NCBI GenBank assembly: GCA_003427395.1 | Contig: BFEA01000078.1 | Location: forward strand, 961,371-984,108 | Direction: 5' to 3' | Length of the DNA: 22,738 nt | DNA from: Chara braunii | Lineage: Eukaryota; Streptophyta; Charophyceae; Charales; Characeae | Translations under genes and position numbers: made by a program | The notes under the pieces: model-generated | Database searches by the model: none | Seen by the model: the letters and a program-made list of their open reading frames with translations, nothing else | What the model was told of the DNA's origin: nothing | Shown here: positions 9,926-18,469 of the stretch, piece by piece | Position numbering within the stretch: the first letter of the stretch is position 1 | Layout of the letters: every line of letters starts with the position of its first letter

Positions 9926-10590
9926 ATGTTTTTTCTCTTCCCCCCTACTGGTCTCTATCCCCTCTTCCCATCTCTAATTCTGGCACTAAAACATTCAAAA
10001 TTTTGAGGCCTCATTTCGGCTCCGGTCGTATGCTGCAAAAGCATCGCGGTAAGGTCTACTCCCACGATGCCTCTTCGCGGCAGGCCAATCCGGGTCCAGC
10101 CCTCAAAACGGTCGGAAATGACGGTCTCTGGATACGCCGAGTGCGCCCACCCATCTCGCTATCTCTGAGGGCTACTCGTAAGGTCCACCGCGCCCAAAGT
10201 CGAGGGTGCCCAAAGTTCCTCTAATTTTTGCTGCCCGGTCGAATCAGAGTACCGTCAAAACACGGACTTGCCTTTGAGCCTAAGCCCCAAAACAACAGAT
10301 TTCAGGCGGCGCACTGCTTGTGGCCGCATGACAACGGTGCCCCCTACTTCTGTCACTTCATTTGGGCCTTGTGTATTGCTGCAAGGAGGATTGGCGCTCT
10401 GCTAGGCGTGGGTGCTGAATGCTGCTGTCGTACGCCGGCATGAGCAGGCTGCTCTAGCCATTGGGAGGCGACCTCTCTCAGGCTCCGTAGCAGCGGACTA
10501 GCCGATGGCTAGCAGCGTATTGGGCGTGGAACCGCAAGAGTCGTGAAGAGGGTGCGTGTGTTAGAAAGGAGGGTTGTTGCTACGACTTGA
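9926..10590. other. Stretch without a recognised gene
   Basis: Two open forward frames (9898-10224, 108 codons; 10228-10443, 71 codons) show no recognisable domain. After 10443 all six frames become closed, marking the left edge of the ORF-poor, hairpin-rich block. Confidence 0.4.
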
Positions 10591-11027
10591 GGAGTTATCA
10601 AGCAGTCAGGGGTCAGTGATTTGACCCTAGTTTGACCAAGTTGTATCGCGTTTTGGCCGCCATTGCAGGGCCCTCAGGCGCTGAAGATTTGAAGGCCCTC
10701 TCCTGCGAGTCTGAATGCAACTCCCCTGAATCTGAGAGTCTTAAACCCTCTCCTTCTGCCCTCTCTCCTCAAAGTCTGGTCCTTTGGCTCTAAGAGGAAG
10801 GCGACAGGCGGGCGTGTGACCCGTAACCCGCGCCAAAGCCTTTGTGGGAGATTGCCCCGCCGATTGGGGGAGCTTTGAACGGGACTCAGGCGGAGTCCTG
10901 GAGGCAGGGAACTGAGTGGTAATCCCGTGACTCCCTTTATAAACTCAATTATAACCCCTATCTGTACATCCTTCTACGTTTGACTGAGTGTATTGTGTGG
11001 ATCCTGTACTTGGTTTTGAGCTTGACG

Positions 11028-11050
11028 TTCAGGACATAAGTCAGACTGAA
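11028..11050. repeat. Hairpin possibly related to array A
   Basis: TTCAG (11028-11032) pairs with CTGAA (11046-11050) around GACATAAGTCAGA. The loop holds ATAAGT, part of the array A core, so this may be a distant outlying member. The link is weak. Confidence 0.3.
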
Positions 11051-11185
11051 ATAAAGGAATGTGCATGCAATTTCAGTTTCAGACTTTGTTTGGTTGCCTG
11101 AAAGCACATTGTGAACAAAAAGGGATTGCATCTGGGGGAAGGTTGGGAGGAAGGCAGTATTGCGTGAAGTCTGGTCGGGTCATTA

Positions 11186-12044
11186 AGGCTGGGAGGTCCC
11201 CATAAGTTTGGGGACGCCCAACACTTTGTTTATTTTTGGTTGCATGGAGCCTCAGGCCGCTCTATAAGTTTAGGTAGCCTGAAGCTCTGAAGGCTGGGAT
11301 GTCCCCATAAGTTTGGGGAGACCTCGTGCTGTGAATTTCGTGGAGGGTCAGAACGCTCTATAAGTTTAGGTGTCCTGACTGCTCTGACTTACGAGGGTTT
11401 GACTGTGAGGGACTTTCAGGGAGCCGAGGCGCTCTATAAGCTTAGGTACCTTGGGTTGCCTTGCCTTACTTGGGGTTCTCTCAGTTTCTTGAGTTCCGAA
11501 TGAGGAGGTCTGAGCCGCTCTATAAGTTTAGGTGGCTCAACCCCTCTCCTATTTTGTTATGAGGGAATAACTCTGGTAGGAGTCAGACCGCTCTATAAGT
11601 TTAGGTAGTCTGGCCCAATGCCTCGCACATGTTGGAACCCAGTAGATATAATCTGGCTATATAGTATTAATATGTTGTTAAGAACAGGCTAGTCAGACCG
11701 CTCTATAAGTTTAGGTAGCCTGAATATAGCTTATCACAAAGAAGAGAGTATAACTAAATAAGTATAGCCGAAGGTAAACTTGGGCAGGCTGAGCAATGTT
11801 CTAAGTTGAGCGGCTCAGCCTTATGTCCCCTTTTGAAAATTAAGTTCAGAGAGGTATCTATAATTTGGCTATTTAAACAGTTCAGCGTGACTAGAGTGGT
11901 CTAGTCATACGCCCAAGGAAGAGAGAAGTAGTTGTACCCTTTGTTTGTGTATATCTGGCCAAGTCAGAACGCTCTATAAGTTTAGGTATTCTGACTTTGG
12001 GTCTGGCTAAGTTAGGCGCGCTCTGTAAGTTCAGGTGCCCTAAC
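11186..12044. repeat. Array A: 11 hairpins with a shared loop core and covarying stems
   Basis: Loop cores carry ATAAGTTTRGG or close variants; the most common form is GCTCTATAAGTTTAGGT. Stem pairs: GTCCCC/GGGGAC (11196-11201/11210-11215), TCAGGC/GCCTGA (11252-11257/11277-11282), TCCCC/GGGGA (11302-11306/11315-11319), GTCAG/CTGAC (11347-11351/11375-11379), CCGAGG/CCTTGG with one G-T (11424-11429/11449-11454), TGAGCC/GGCTCA (11511-11516/11534-11539), TCAGAC/GTCTGG with one T-G (11583-11588/11608-11613), TCAGAC/GCCTGA with one A-C mismatch (11693-11698/11718-11723), GGCTGAGC/GCTCAGCC with a diverged loop (11787-11794/11813-11820), AAGTCAGAA/TTCTGACTT (11961-11969/11989-11997), GTTAGG/CCTAAC (12011-12016/12039-12044). 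Spacing is irregular (43-173 bp), so this is not a plain tandem satellite. The strand of any transcript is unknown. Function is unknown. Confidence 0.85.
11888..11907. repeat. Perfect 8-bp hairpin inside array A
   Basis: TGACTAGA (11888-11895) pairs perfectly with TCTAGTCA (11900-11907) around GTGG. It lacks the ATAAGTTT loop core, so it is a separate stem-loop within the same block. Confidence 0.8.
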
Positions 12045-12212
12045 CTATGCCTTATGTAAGTTGGGTATGAGGGGATAACTCACTGAAAGATCATGAACTA
12101 TTGTTTGCTCAGATTGGCTTGGGGATGGTGAGAGTACTTACCTTTGTGGTTTGGCCTGCATGTGGCTGAGAGAGAATACTACTTGGTCTGGGCTTCAGGT
12201 TGATAGGTAGTT

Positions 12213-12240
12213 GCTCTAGAGGCTAGCCACGTGCTAGAGC
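12213..12240. repeat. Perfect 7-bp hairpin between arrays A and B
   Basis: GCTCTAG (12213-12219) pairs with CTAGAGC (12234-12240) around a 14-nt loop that contains the small palindrome GGCTAGCC. It is not a member of either array by sequence. Confidence 0.7.
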
Positions 12241-12338
12241 GATAGGAGTTAGGTCAATTCCTGCATTTTCTCAGCTGACTTTATTTTACTTAAATCGATT
12301 CTTGCATTTTTTTAGGCTCGCTATTATACTTGGACTGG

Positions 12339-12900
12339 TATAAATTTTGGTAAACTACTTTCTCTATGCGAAGCGCTGCCGAAATTTCTACAGATTCAAT
12401 GAGTTAGATGGATTTTGACTTGTCAAAGTTCAGCTTGTCTTTTCGTAATACTTGACTTAATAAAAATTTGGAAAGCCTCATTTTCTAAAAGGAGTGCTGC
12501 CCAAATTTTTGCTAATTCAGGGAGTTAAACAAAATTGTGCTTTGGGATGTCAGAGTTAGTCTTAGGTTCTAAACTTGGCTTTGTATAAATTTTGGGAGAG
12601 CACTTTTATAGGGGGAGTGCTGCCGAAATTTCTGCAAAACTAAGGAGTTAGCCAGACTTTGTCTAAGTTGAGCTTAAGGTTGGGAGCTGAGTTCAAATAT
12701 GACTTGGTATAAATCTGGTAAATCCCCAATTCCAAAGGGGGGTGCTGCACAAATTTCTGCTAATTTAGGGAGTTAGACAAAACTTGACTTTCTAGAATCA
12801 TGTATTACTCTGACTTTTGATATTTGGGTTTGTATAAATCCTGAAAAGACACTTTTCCTACGGGAAGCGCTGCCGAAATTTTCTTTGATCTAGAAGAGTT
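12339..12900. repeat. Array B: five ~123-bp units with nested covarying stems
   Basis: Units begin at a TATAAAT-like motif near 12339, 12461, 12584, 12708 and 12833 (intervals 122-125). An outer stem joins that motif to a downstream CCGAAATTT-like block; in unit 2 it is a perfect 10 bp (12462-12471 / 12501-12510). An inner hairpin varies in sequence: CTC-A-TTTT / AAAA-G-GAG in unit 2 (12477-12484 / 12487-12494), AGCACT/AGTGCT in unit 3 (12599-12604 / 12616-12621), ATCCCC/GGGGGT in unit 4 (12722-12727 / 12738-12743), CTTTTC/GGGAAG with G-T pairs in unit 5 (12852-12857 / 12862-12867). Unit 1 has only a weak inner stem. Between the two 3' strands GCTGC is kept in all units, and GAGTTA follows downstream. 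Function is unknown. Confidence 0.8.
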
Positions 12901-12955
12901 ATATTATATTTTGACAGGTGACGATCTTAGCAGTCCATCCTGAATAGAGGAGATT

Positions 12956-13017
12956 CTGCCATTAGCCTACCTTTGCTTGGGCACTGGCCTAGAGGTAGGC
13001 TTGGACTTAGCTGGCAG
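12956..13017. repeat. Two-tier stem-loop
   Basis: CTGCCA (12956-12961) pairs with TGGCAG (13012-13017) and, inside it, GCCTACCT (12965-12972) pairs with AGGTAGGC (12993-13000). Both tiers are perfect. The inner loop is 20 nt, and the right strand carries an 11-nt internal bulge. Confidence 0.7.
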
Positions 13018-13145
13018 ATAAACTAGAGTGAGATCCTGATATGGGGATTGTTCTCCATGAATTTGTAGACTTAGCTTGAGTTTGGCCTATCTTGTGTTAC
13101 AGGTCCTCCTAATCGGTTGATTCAAGTTCAGGACTAGATTCAGCT

Positions 13146-13185
13146 TGATCCCTTGAGGATCACCTTCTGTTATCACTGATAACAG
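13146..13185. repeat. Two adjacent perfect hairpins
   Basis: TGATCC CTTGA GGATCA (13146-13162) is followed four bases later by CTGTTATC ACT GATAACAG (13167-13185). Both stems are perfect (6 and 8 bp). Smaller ones follow (TCGG TTG CCGA, GTCG..CGAC) up to about 13212. Confidence 0.75.
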
Positions 13186-13423
13186 GTCGGTTGCCGATTC
13201 GTCGGTCTTCGACTCAATTCCAACTCACTCTCCATACTCAACCTAAAAGGCTTTAGCCCTGGTGGTTTTACTGTTTGTTAAGGGTTTCACCCGGACTTTT
13301 ATTGAATGGCCTTTTAACAAAGGTACTGAGTATTTTAGTTGAGGTTGGCTGGATCGGCAATTGGGGCTTGCATGGCTAAAGCGAATGGGTATGAGCACAG
13401 AGAATGAGTGGGGTTGACTCTGT

Positions 13424-15126
13424 GTAGTGCGTGTTTTGTCGTTTGATTTTTGATGTGATGAAAGGTATGTCCTGTGGCTCAGATTTTGGATTCGGATTGC
13501 CTGCAACCCATATACTCATACACGGTTGTGAGGAGTCCCACTGTGCCTGTGAGAAGTGATCGTCGCAACTCTATCTCCTTTGTGCGTGTATGAGTGGGTG
13601 TGTTTATGATGGACATTTAAGAGACCTAAGAGGCCCATGTTAAAAACCCGTTTAAAGGTTGGAATTGAGGGGTAGGAAGGACCCTCCCTTCTGTTAATTT
13701 GCGTCTTGAGGCTTTCTTAGTCGGACGTTGGTCCTAGGTCGGCATTCAAGGTCCTTGTCTAGGACATCCCAAGCCCTAGACTCTGCCGGGGAGGAGTTTC
13801 CCGTTGCACAGAGCGTAATTATTTTGGCCGGCAAGATACCCCACCTTGAAGGCCGAACGACATGTCCTTCAACCGTTCAACATCGTGAGGGGTGACCCCC
13901 TCGTGATGTGTTCCTTCAGCCATTCAATGTCGCGAGGCCGGAGCCGTGATTACCACATATGATTGGCATCGTTGGTCGACATGGGGCTGGCCGGCGACCG
14001 CGCGGCTGTATGTTAAAATCCTGCGTGCGATGCTTCGCCGCCCCAACACCTAAAAGTTATGGGATCGGGAGGCTCGCACGTAGACGCCAACGCTTGAGGT
14101 TATTGTAGGTCGTGGGCAGCACCCAAGGGGAGAGAGGGTACCCTAAAGATCATGACCCCGCTTGGAGCGAAAGGGGGGCCCTCGACTCATTCGTCTGCTT
14201 TTTGAAGTTTTTATGGTTGGACGTTGTAGTCCGTGGCAGCCGTTAAAGCCAAACCCCTTGATGTCCAACTGCCACGACAACTTAAAGCTGTCTACTCAAC
14301 CCCTCTGCACAGGGTGCAGAAGAGGGTGTGGTTTTCAACCGCGCATGGCAGTTGTCCAGCGTCGAGAGATTAACCCTCAAGGCGCGCGTCAGCCGACACT
14401 TGAGTGTCGAATGAGGCGTCGAGATTAACGAGGACTGCTCGATTATGGGCATCATAGGGCACGTCGTCACTGCGACTGCTTGCGCACGTTCGCATTGCGA
14501 GCCGATATGAGTTAGCCTTGTGTCCGCGCGGTTTTAATCAAAGTCTCGCGCGCAACGCCTATCTAATTTCCACATCGGAAAGTTATGGGTTGGCTACCGA
14601 GGGGCTAGGAGCGTTGTCGCGTTGTTTGTGTTGTGTCGTTTCGTGAGTGTATGTGTTTTATTTTTGTGTTCGTAAAGTGGTGTGCGTGTGGTGTGTGGGA
14701 TGCGTCCTAGTCGACCGGCGACGAACCGCGCTTGGGACTTCAGCCCCCCGAAGATGTCGGTTCGCGTGCGGGTTCAATAGGCGTATTACCGCGCGTACCC
14801 CCTATGCAACAGCGAACGAGAAACGCCTTCGGCTGGTCCACCTCTGCGATTGCAACTGATTAGCTTTCGTACTGTGGACTGGTAGCTCGGCGGGGATACG
14901 CCCACCGATGGGAGGTGACAGCTCCCGTAAGGTGGAGGTAAGTCGTGCCTCGCGTAGGCCCTATCCTGCTGTAGGGGTTCGCGAGAGGTATAGCTGGCAC
15001 ACTCGGTTGGAGCGGCCTAAGGAAGCTCCATTTGTGTGTTCGTGGCGAGGTTGGTCCAACTCCTCCGTGACGCGGCCAAAAGGGTCCCGCGCTGCCACGC
15101 GCAATGCCGGACCGATGCGCGCGACA
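13424..15126 (+). repeat. LTR of the gag-pol retrotransposon, left copy (left edge open)
   Basis: The segment matches, in reverse complement, the sequence from 20940 to the end of the window, for example GAGGAGTCCCAC and GTGAGAAGTGATCGTC near 13530-13565. Its right end, GCGCGACA at 15126, ends in CA two bases before a primer binding site, as expected for a 5' LTR. The left edge is unknown because the partner copy runs off the window; 13424 is only where the match must be reported to. Identity is roughly 80-90% by eye in aligned blocks. Internal features include the hairpin GAGGGG TGAC CCCCTC (about 13887-13902), the palindrome GACACT TG AGTGTC near 14395-14408, and two copies of a CGCGCG-flanked TATA-like palindrome (near 13993-14032 and 14521-14560). 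Confidence 0.82.
13993..14032 (+). promoter_or_regulatory. Decayed TATA-bearing palindrome in the left LTR
   Basis: The segment GCGACCGCGCGG, TGTATGTTAAAATCC, GCGTGCGATGC corresponds to the better-kept palindrome at 22113-22147 in the inverted LTR. There it reads, in element sense, GTCGCGC, ACTTTATATTAAAGT and GCGCGAC. A TATA-like core inside a GC-rich inverted repeat suggests an LTR promoter, but this is inference from position and base composition. Confidence 0.35.
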
Positions 15127-15128
15127 CG

Positions 15129-15146
15129 TGGCACCGTTGCCGGGAA
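15129..15146 (+). promoter_or_regulatory. Primer binding site, Asp-tRNA type
   Basis: TGGCACCGTTGCCGGGAA lies two bases after the LTR end. It matches 16 of 18 positions of TGGCGCCGTTGCCGGGGA, the complement of the 3' end of plant tRNA-Asp that primes minus-strand DNA synthesis in several plant Ty3/gypsy lineages such as Athila. The tRNA sequence is recalled from general knowledge. Confidence 0.75.
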
Positions 15147-15529
15147 TAACGGAAGCCTACCGTTGTCCCTGGTAGAACGACATCCGGCTATGGGAGTGAA
15201 GGAGAAATTAGGCATATGAGTGAGTAAAGGAAAGACTATGAGATGGACTATATGGTGATCTGTATGACTGAGGGTTGAATGATTGATTGATTGGCGGCTT
15301 GGCTGACGACTTGAATAAGGCAAGTGTGCGAGGAGATCTTATGGTAAGGGTAGGCCTTATCTAGGTAGGCCTAAGGGAGAATGAGAAGAGAGATGCCTGC
15401 CAGGTCCAAAGCATCGGATGTTTGAGGGGCCCACCCGATAGGGTCGTGAAGGATTGAGTCGCTGAGTGGGGTCTTTCATCCTATCGTTTCTTATAACAAA
15501 AATTTCGAAGCCGGAAATGGTTGATCAAG

Positions 15530-17362
15530 ATGCCAGAGGAGATACCGGACGGTGGAAGAAGGCTTGTGACTCTCGACGACCTCATCGATGCCTTGGACAA
15601 GCGCGAGAGGGCGCCAAGCAATGTGCCAAAGGTTGAGACATTCCACTTCAAGGGGGATCGTGTATCTGACTGGTTGGATCTGACAGAGCAGGCGCTGGTA
15701 GGACTGTCAGATGAGGTCAAGCTCCAGCGAGTCCTGAGGTACGTCCTGCATAGTCACCATCGGGAAGTAAGTAAGGTCGTGGACGCCGCCGGTGGCAGTT
15801 GGACAAAGTTTGGGGACCTAATGCGAAGGAAGTACAGGCTGGGGGATAGCCTGTTGACCATGGCCGACTTGGAGGCCATGAACAAGGAAGACTTTTCTAC
15901 CATTGGGGCGTTCGTGCACGAGTTCAAGAAGAAGGCGAGGAAGGTGCACGGGATTTCTGAGGAGGCGCAGTGCGCCACATTTTTGGGGCTACTTACGGGC
16001 TCGGCGGCCACAGAGCTGACAAAGTATGGGGAAGGGAGCGAGAGTCTCACCTGGGCAACCATTGATAAGGGAGTGGAAGAAGGGAGCCTGGACCAGGTGG
16101 AGCAGCACCAAATGAGGTTGCAAAGGCGCAAGAGGAAGGAGAGGGATGCTACCGCATTCGGAACCCCAGGGGTCAAGAGAATCGTCACGGACGTTTTGGC
16201 GGCACTGGGATATGATAACGAAGCAGAGATACAGAAAAGAGGGGTGCTAGTGGCCCAAGGCCGAGTGTCAGGGGCAGTAGATGAGGAGGCTGGGCAGGAA
16301 GACTATGGCGGAGGGGAGACGGGCTCCCAAGCCCTGACTAAGGCCCAGAGGAAGCAACGCAATCTGCTGTTGGGAGGACAGGGGTCAGGGAAGGGGCAGG
16401 CTCCCCAAGTCATTGCCGCACCACCGCCTGTCGCAGCCGCCGCGCCAGCGCCAGCAGGACCATCGCACATGGGGCTGCCACCAGCTTGCGGGCACTGGGT
16501 GCCGCATTGTCAGTCCGCGCCCTGGCCCAGTTGCAACCACTGTGTCTCGTGTGGAGGGAGTCAGGCCCACACGGGACACATGGTCCCCTACTCCTGCCCA
16601 TCAGCAAGTATGGGCCCCCCGAGCTACCCAGCGGCTCAAGGCCAGCCTATGGCCCAACTGCCGCCCTCCCAACAGGCCTCGCAAGCCAGTGTGGTCGAAA
16701 GAGGGGGCCAAGGACAAGGCGGGCAAGGCAATGGGAGTCGGGGCCAAGGGGGTAGAGGAGGGGGTGGCCGGGGGCGAGGAGGAAATGGTGGAGGCCGTGG
16801 AGGAGGTTGGAGTGGTCAGGGGGGTCAGAACCAAGGCGGCCAGGGCAGCCAGGAAGGGGGCCAAGGGTATAGGAGGCCCCGCTTCAATTGGCGGAACGCA
16901 ACTCGTTGGCATTGTGGCGAGGTGGGCCACATCGTACTGTTCTGCCAACAGCGGCGGGAATACGAGCTGGCAGGATTGATTTCCTCATGCATGGATGGGG
17001 ACATATACGATAGGTGGGGGAAGCACATCGATCCCAAGACCCAGGGAGGAATCAGGCAGGAAGCCCTCAGGCGAGCGGCGGCAGGGCCTCCAGCAGCCCC
17101 AACAATGTTCAGGATATGGCAGGAAAGGCAGGATCCGGGTGTGAGAGTCGATGAGATTGCGAATGAAAGTGAGGAAGTGACTCAACGGCTGAAGGCGGGG
17201 AATGTAAAGGAGGAACCGACAGCAGTTGAGTCAGACGACAAGGAGTTGGAAGTGGTGGAAGAGTCGGCTTTGACCATCCTCGAAAGGATGGAGGACCGGC
17301 TGGCGAAGGTCGGCAGGTACCAGGAACGACTGAGAGTGATGTGCGAAGAGGCCCAAGAATAG
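15530..17362 (+). CDS. gag: Gag polyprotein of the LTR retrotransposon
   Basis: Gag forms the virus-like particle and packages element RNA. I choose the ATG at 15530 (MPEEIPDGG); the frame is open for three codons upstream without an ATG. The 610-residue frame has no stop or frameshift. Residues about 15-245 look like a helical retrotransposon Gag domain (GDRVSDWLDLTEQAL, then FVHEFKKKARKVHG). A Pro/Ala/Gln-rich linker follows, then a Gly/Gln/Arg-rich RGG-like segment (about 388-447) suited to RNA binding. The zinc knuckle WHCGEVGHIVLFC has Cys462, His467 and Cys472, but the first Cys of CCHC, expected at 459, is Arg. The C-terminal 65 residues are acidic and helix-prone. The protease-pol frame starts after a separate stop, so gag and pol are two ORFs. 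Confidence 0.88.
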   Translation: MPEEIPDGGRRLVTLDDLIDALDKRERAPSNVPKVETFHFKGDRVSDWLDLTEQALVGLSDEVKLQRVLRYVLHSHHREVSKVVDAAGGSWTKFGDLMRRKYRLGDSLLTMADLEAMNKEDFSTIGAFVHEFKKKARKVHGISEEAQCATFLGLLTGSAATELTKYGEGSESLTWATIDKGVEEGSLDQVEQHQMRLQRRKRKERDATAFGTPGVKRIVTDVLAALGYDNEAEIQKRGVLVAQGRVSGAVDEEAGQEDYGGGETGSQALTKAQRKQRNLLLGGQGSGKGQAPQVIAAPPPVAAAAPAPAGPSHMGLPPACGHWVPHCQSAPWPSCNHCVSCGGSQAHTGHMVPYSCPSASMGPPSYPAAQGQPMAQLPPSQQASQASVVERGGQGQGGQGNGSRGQGGRGGGGRGRGGNGGGRGGGWSGQGGQNQGGQGSQEGGQGYRRPRFNWRNATRWHCGEVGHIVLFCQQRREYELAGLISSCMDGDIYDRWGKHIDPKTQGGIRQEALRRAAAGPPAAPTMFRIWQERQDPGVRVDEIANESEEVTQRLKAGNVKEEPTAVESDDKELEVVEESALTILERMEDRLAKVGRYQERLRVMCEEAQE

Positions 17363-17809
17363 GAAATGAACCTTCCTTAAGTAATGCTCTATGGGTCCGG
17401 CCCGTAGTCATCATCAGGACCACAAGGGTGTCCAAGTGTGGCGACGGCCGGGGCAGGTCCTAGGTCAGGGATGACCTTCAGACCCCCTACGTCGCATGGG
17501 AGGGTGCCACAGGCCGCGCAGACTAGGGGCCAAAGCAAGGCTACCGCTAGTCAGGGGCCTAGCCAGACACCTGGTCGGGTGCCTCCTCGAAAGGAACCTG
17601 AGCCTGAACGAAGGAAGGAAGTGGTGGAGGTTCAAGAAGAGGAGGATGAGGGTGATGACGAAGATGACGAGAGGCTCCGCTAAGAGGAAGATCAGCGAGT
17701 TGAGCAGAGGGCCAAGAAGAGAGGGATTCAAGGAGGGGCGGAGCCAAGTCTGCACGATGGCGCGCCAAAAAGGAAGAAGTATGCGGTCCGGCTAGAGGAG
17801 GGCTTTGAC

Positions 17810-18465
17810 GTGGAGCGAATGGTGGACAATCTCCTGGAGGGCCACAATGAAATGATGAATCTAAAGGACATCTTGGCGTCGGCACCGAGACTCCGTGGCG
17901 AGCTGAAAGGGCGGCTCTCACGGAGGTTAGTGCCCAACGTCCACCTAAGCTCAATTCTGCCCAGGGAGATGAAGTGGACCGAGGCGGGCACCAGGATGGA
18001 TTGGAAATGTGCGGCATGCAGGTTGGTGGATCTGAAGGTGAGAGACCAGCCGAGCATCGCAATGGTGGACACAGGCGCTGAGATGAATATCATCCGAGAG
18101 CGGAACACGGCCATCCTAGGGCTGGAGGTTGACCATTCGGACCATGGTGTGCTGCACGGTGCCAACTGTAAGGCAATTTTCTGCGGCACCGCGTCTAACG
18201 TGATGGTGGAAATTGGGAGGGTAAGGGCGCGAACGTGCTTCTTCGTCATGCCCGATGTCGACCACCCTATCCTTCTGGGAGGTCGTTCCTCTGTCGAACG
18301 AAGACTTTGGTCTTCAATAGGCACGAGGGGACGATGATCCTGACCCTGTCCGATTCGGCGTGCAGGAATTATGAGATCATTAAGTGCCGGAACACAGGAC
18401 CAGGAAGTGGGAGGAACAGGCTCAACCTCGGCTCCTTTACCTTCGAGGAGTCTGAGTACGCATGA
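17810..18465 (+). pseudogene. Retroviral-type aspartic protease domain, frameshifted
   Basis: This domain would cleave the element's polyproteins. AMVDTGAEMNIIRE carries the active-site DTGA, with its Asp codon at 18068-18070. The downstream flap region reads VMPDVDHPILLG in the first frame and continues as RSFLCRTKTLVFNRHEG one frame over, which places a one-base loss near 18279. The second segment ends at a stop near 18463, and the reverse transcriptase is back in the first frame. As it stands the locus cannot make one continuous protease-RT product. Confidence 0.85.
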
Positions 18466-18469
18466 CGGA

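Larger units (their letters stand above)
10590..13242. other. ORF-poor, hairpin-dense non-coding block
   Basis: No frame on either strand stays open beyond about 60 codons for 2.8 kb (10444-13242), while the rest of the window shows such frames every few hundred bases. The block holds arrays A and B and several single perfect stem-loops, including GGGTCA..TGACCC near 10607-10626 and GGACTC AGGCG GAGTCC near 10880-10900. It runs up to the retrotransposon LTR and could be part of that LTR, whose left edge I cannot place, or an independent structured transcript or repeat. Confidence 0.6.

Noticed and set aside
11186-12044. CRISPR-like array
   Set aside because: The repeated part is the loop, the stems vary, the spacing is irregular, and the window is eukaryotic with no cas genes.
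12339-12900. Hammerhead or twister ribozyme
   Set aside because: I could not find CTGATGA with GAAA, nor the twister core. The conserved GCTGC and GAGTTA do not fit the ribozyme patterns I know.
14908-15323. Open frames on both strands at the LTR end
   Set aside because: They lie across the LTR end and primer binding site and have no domain. They are chance frames in GC-rich LTR sequence.
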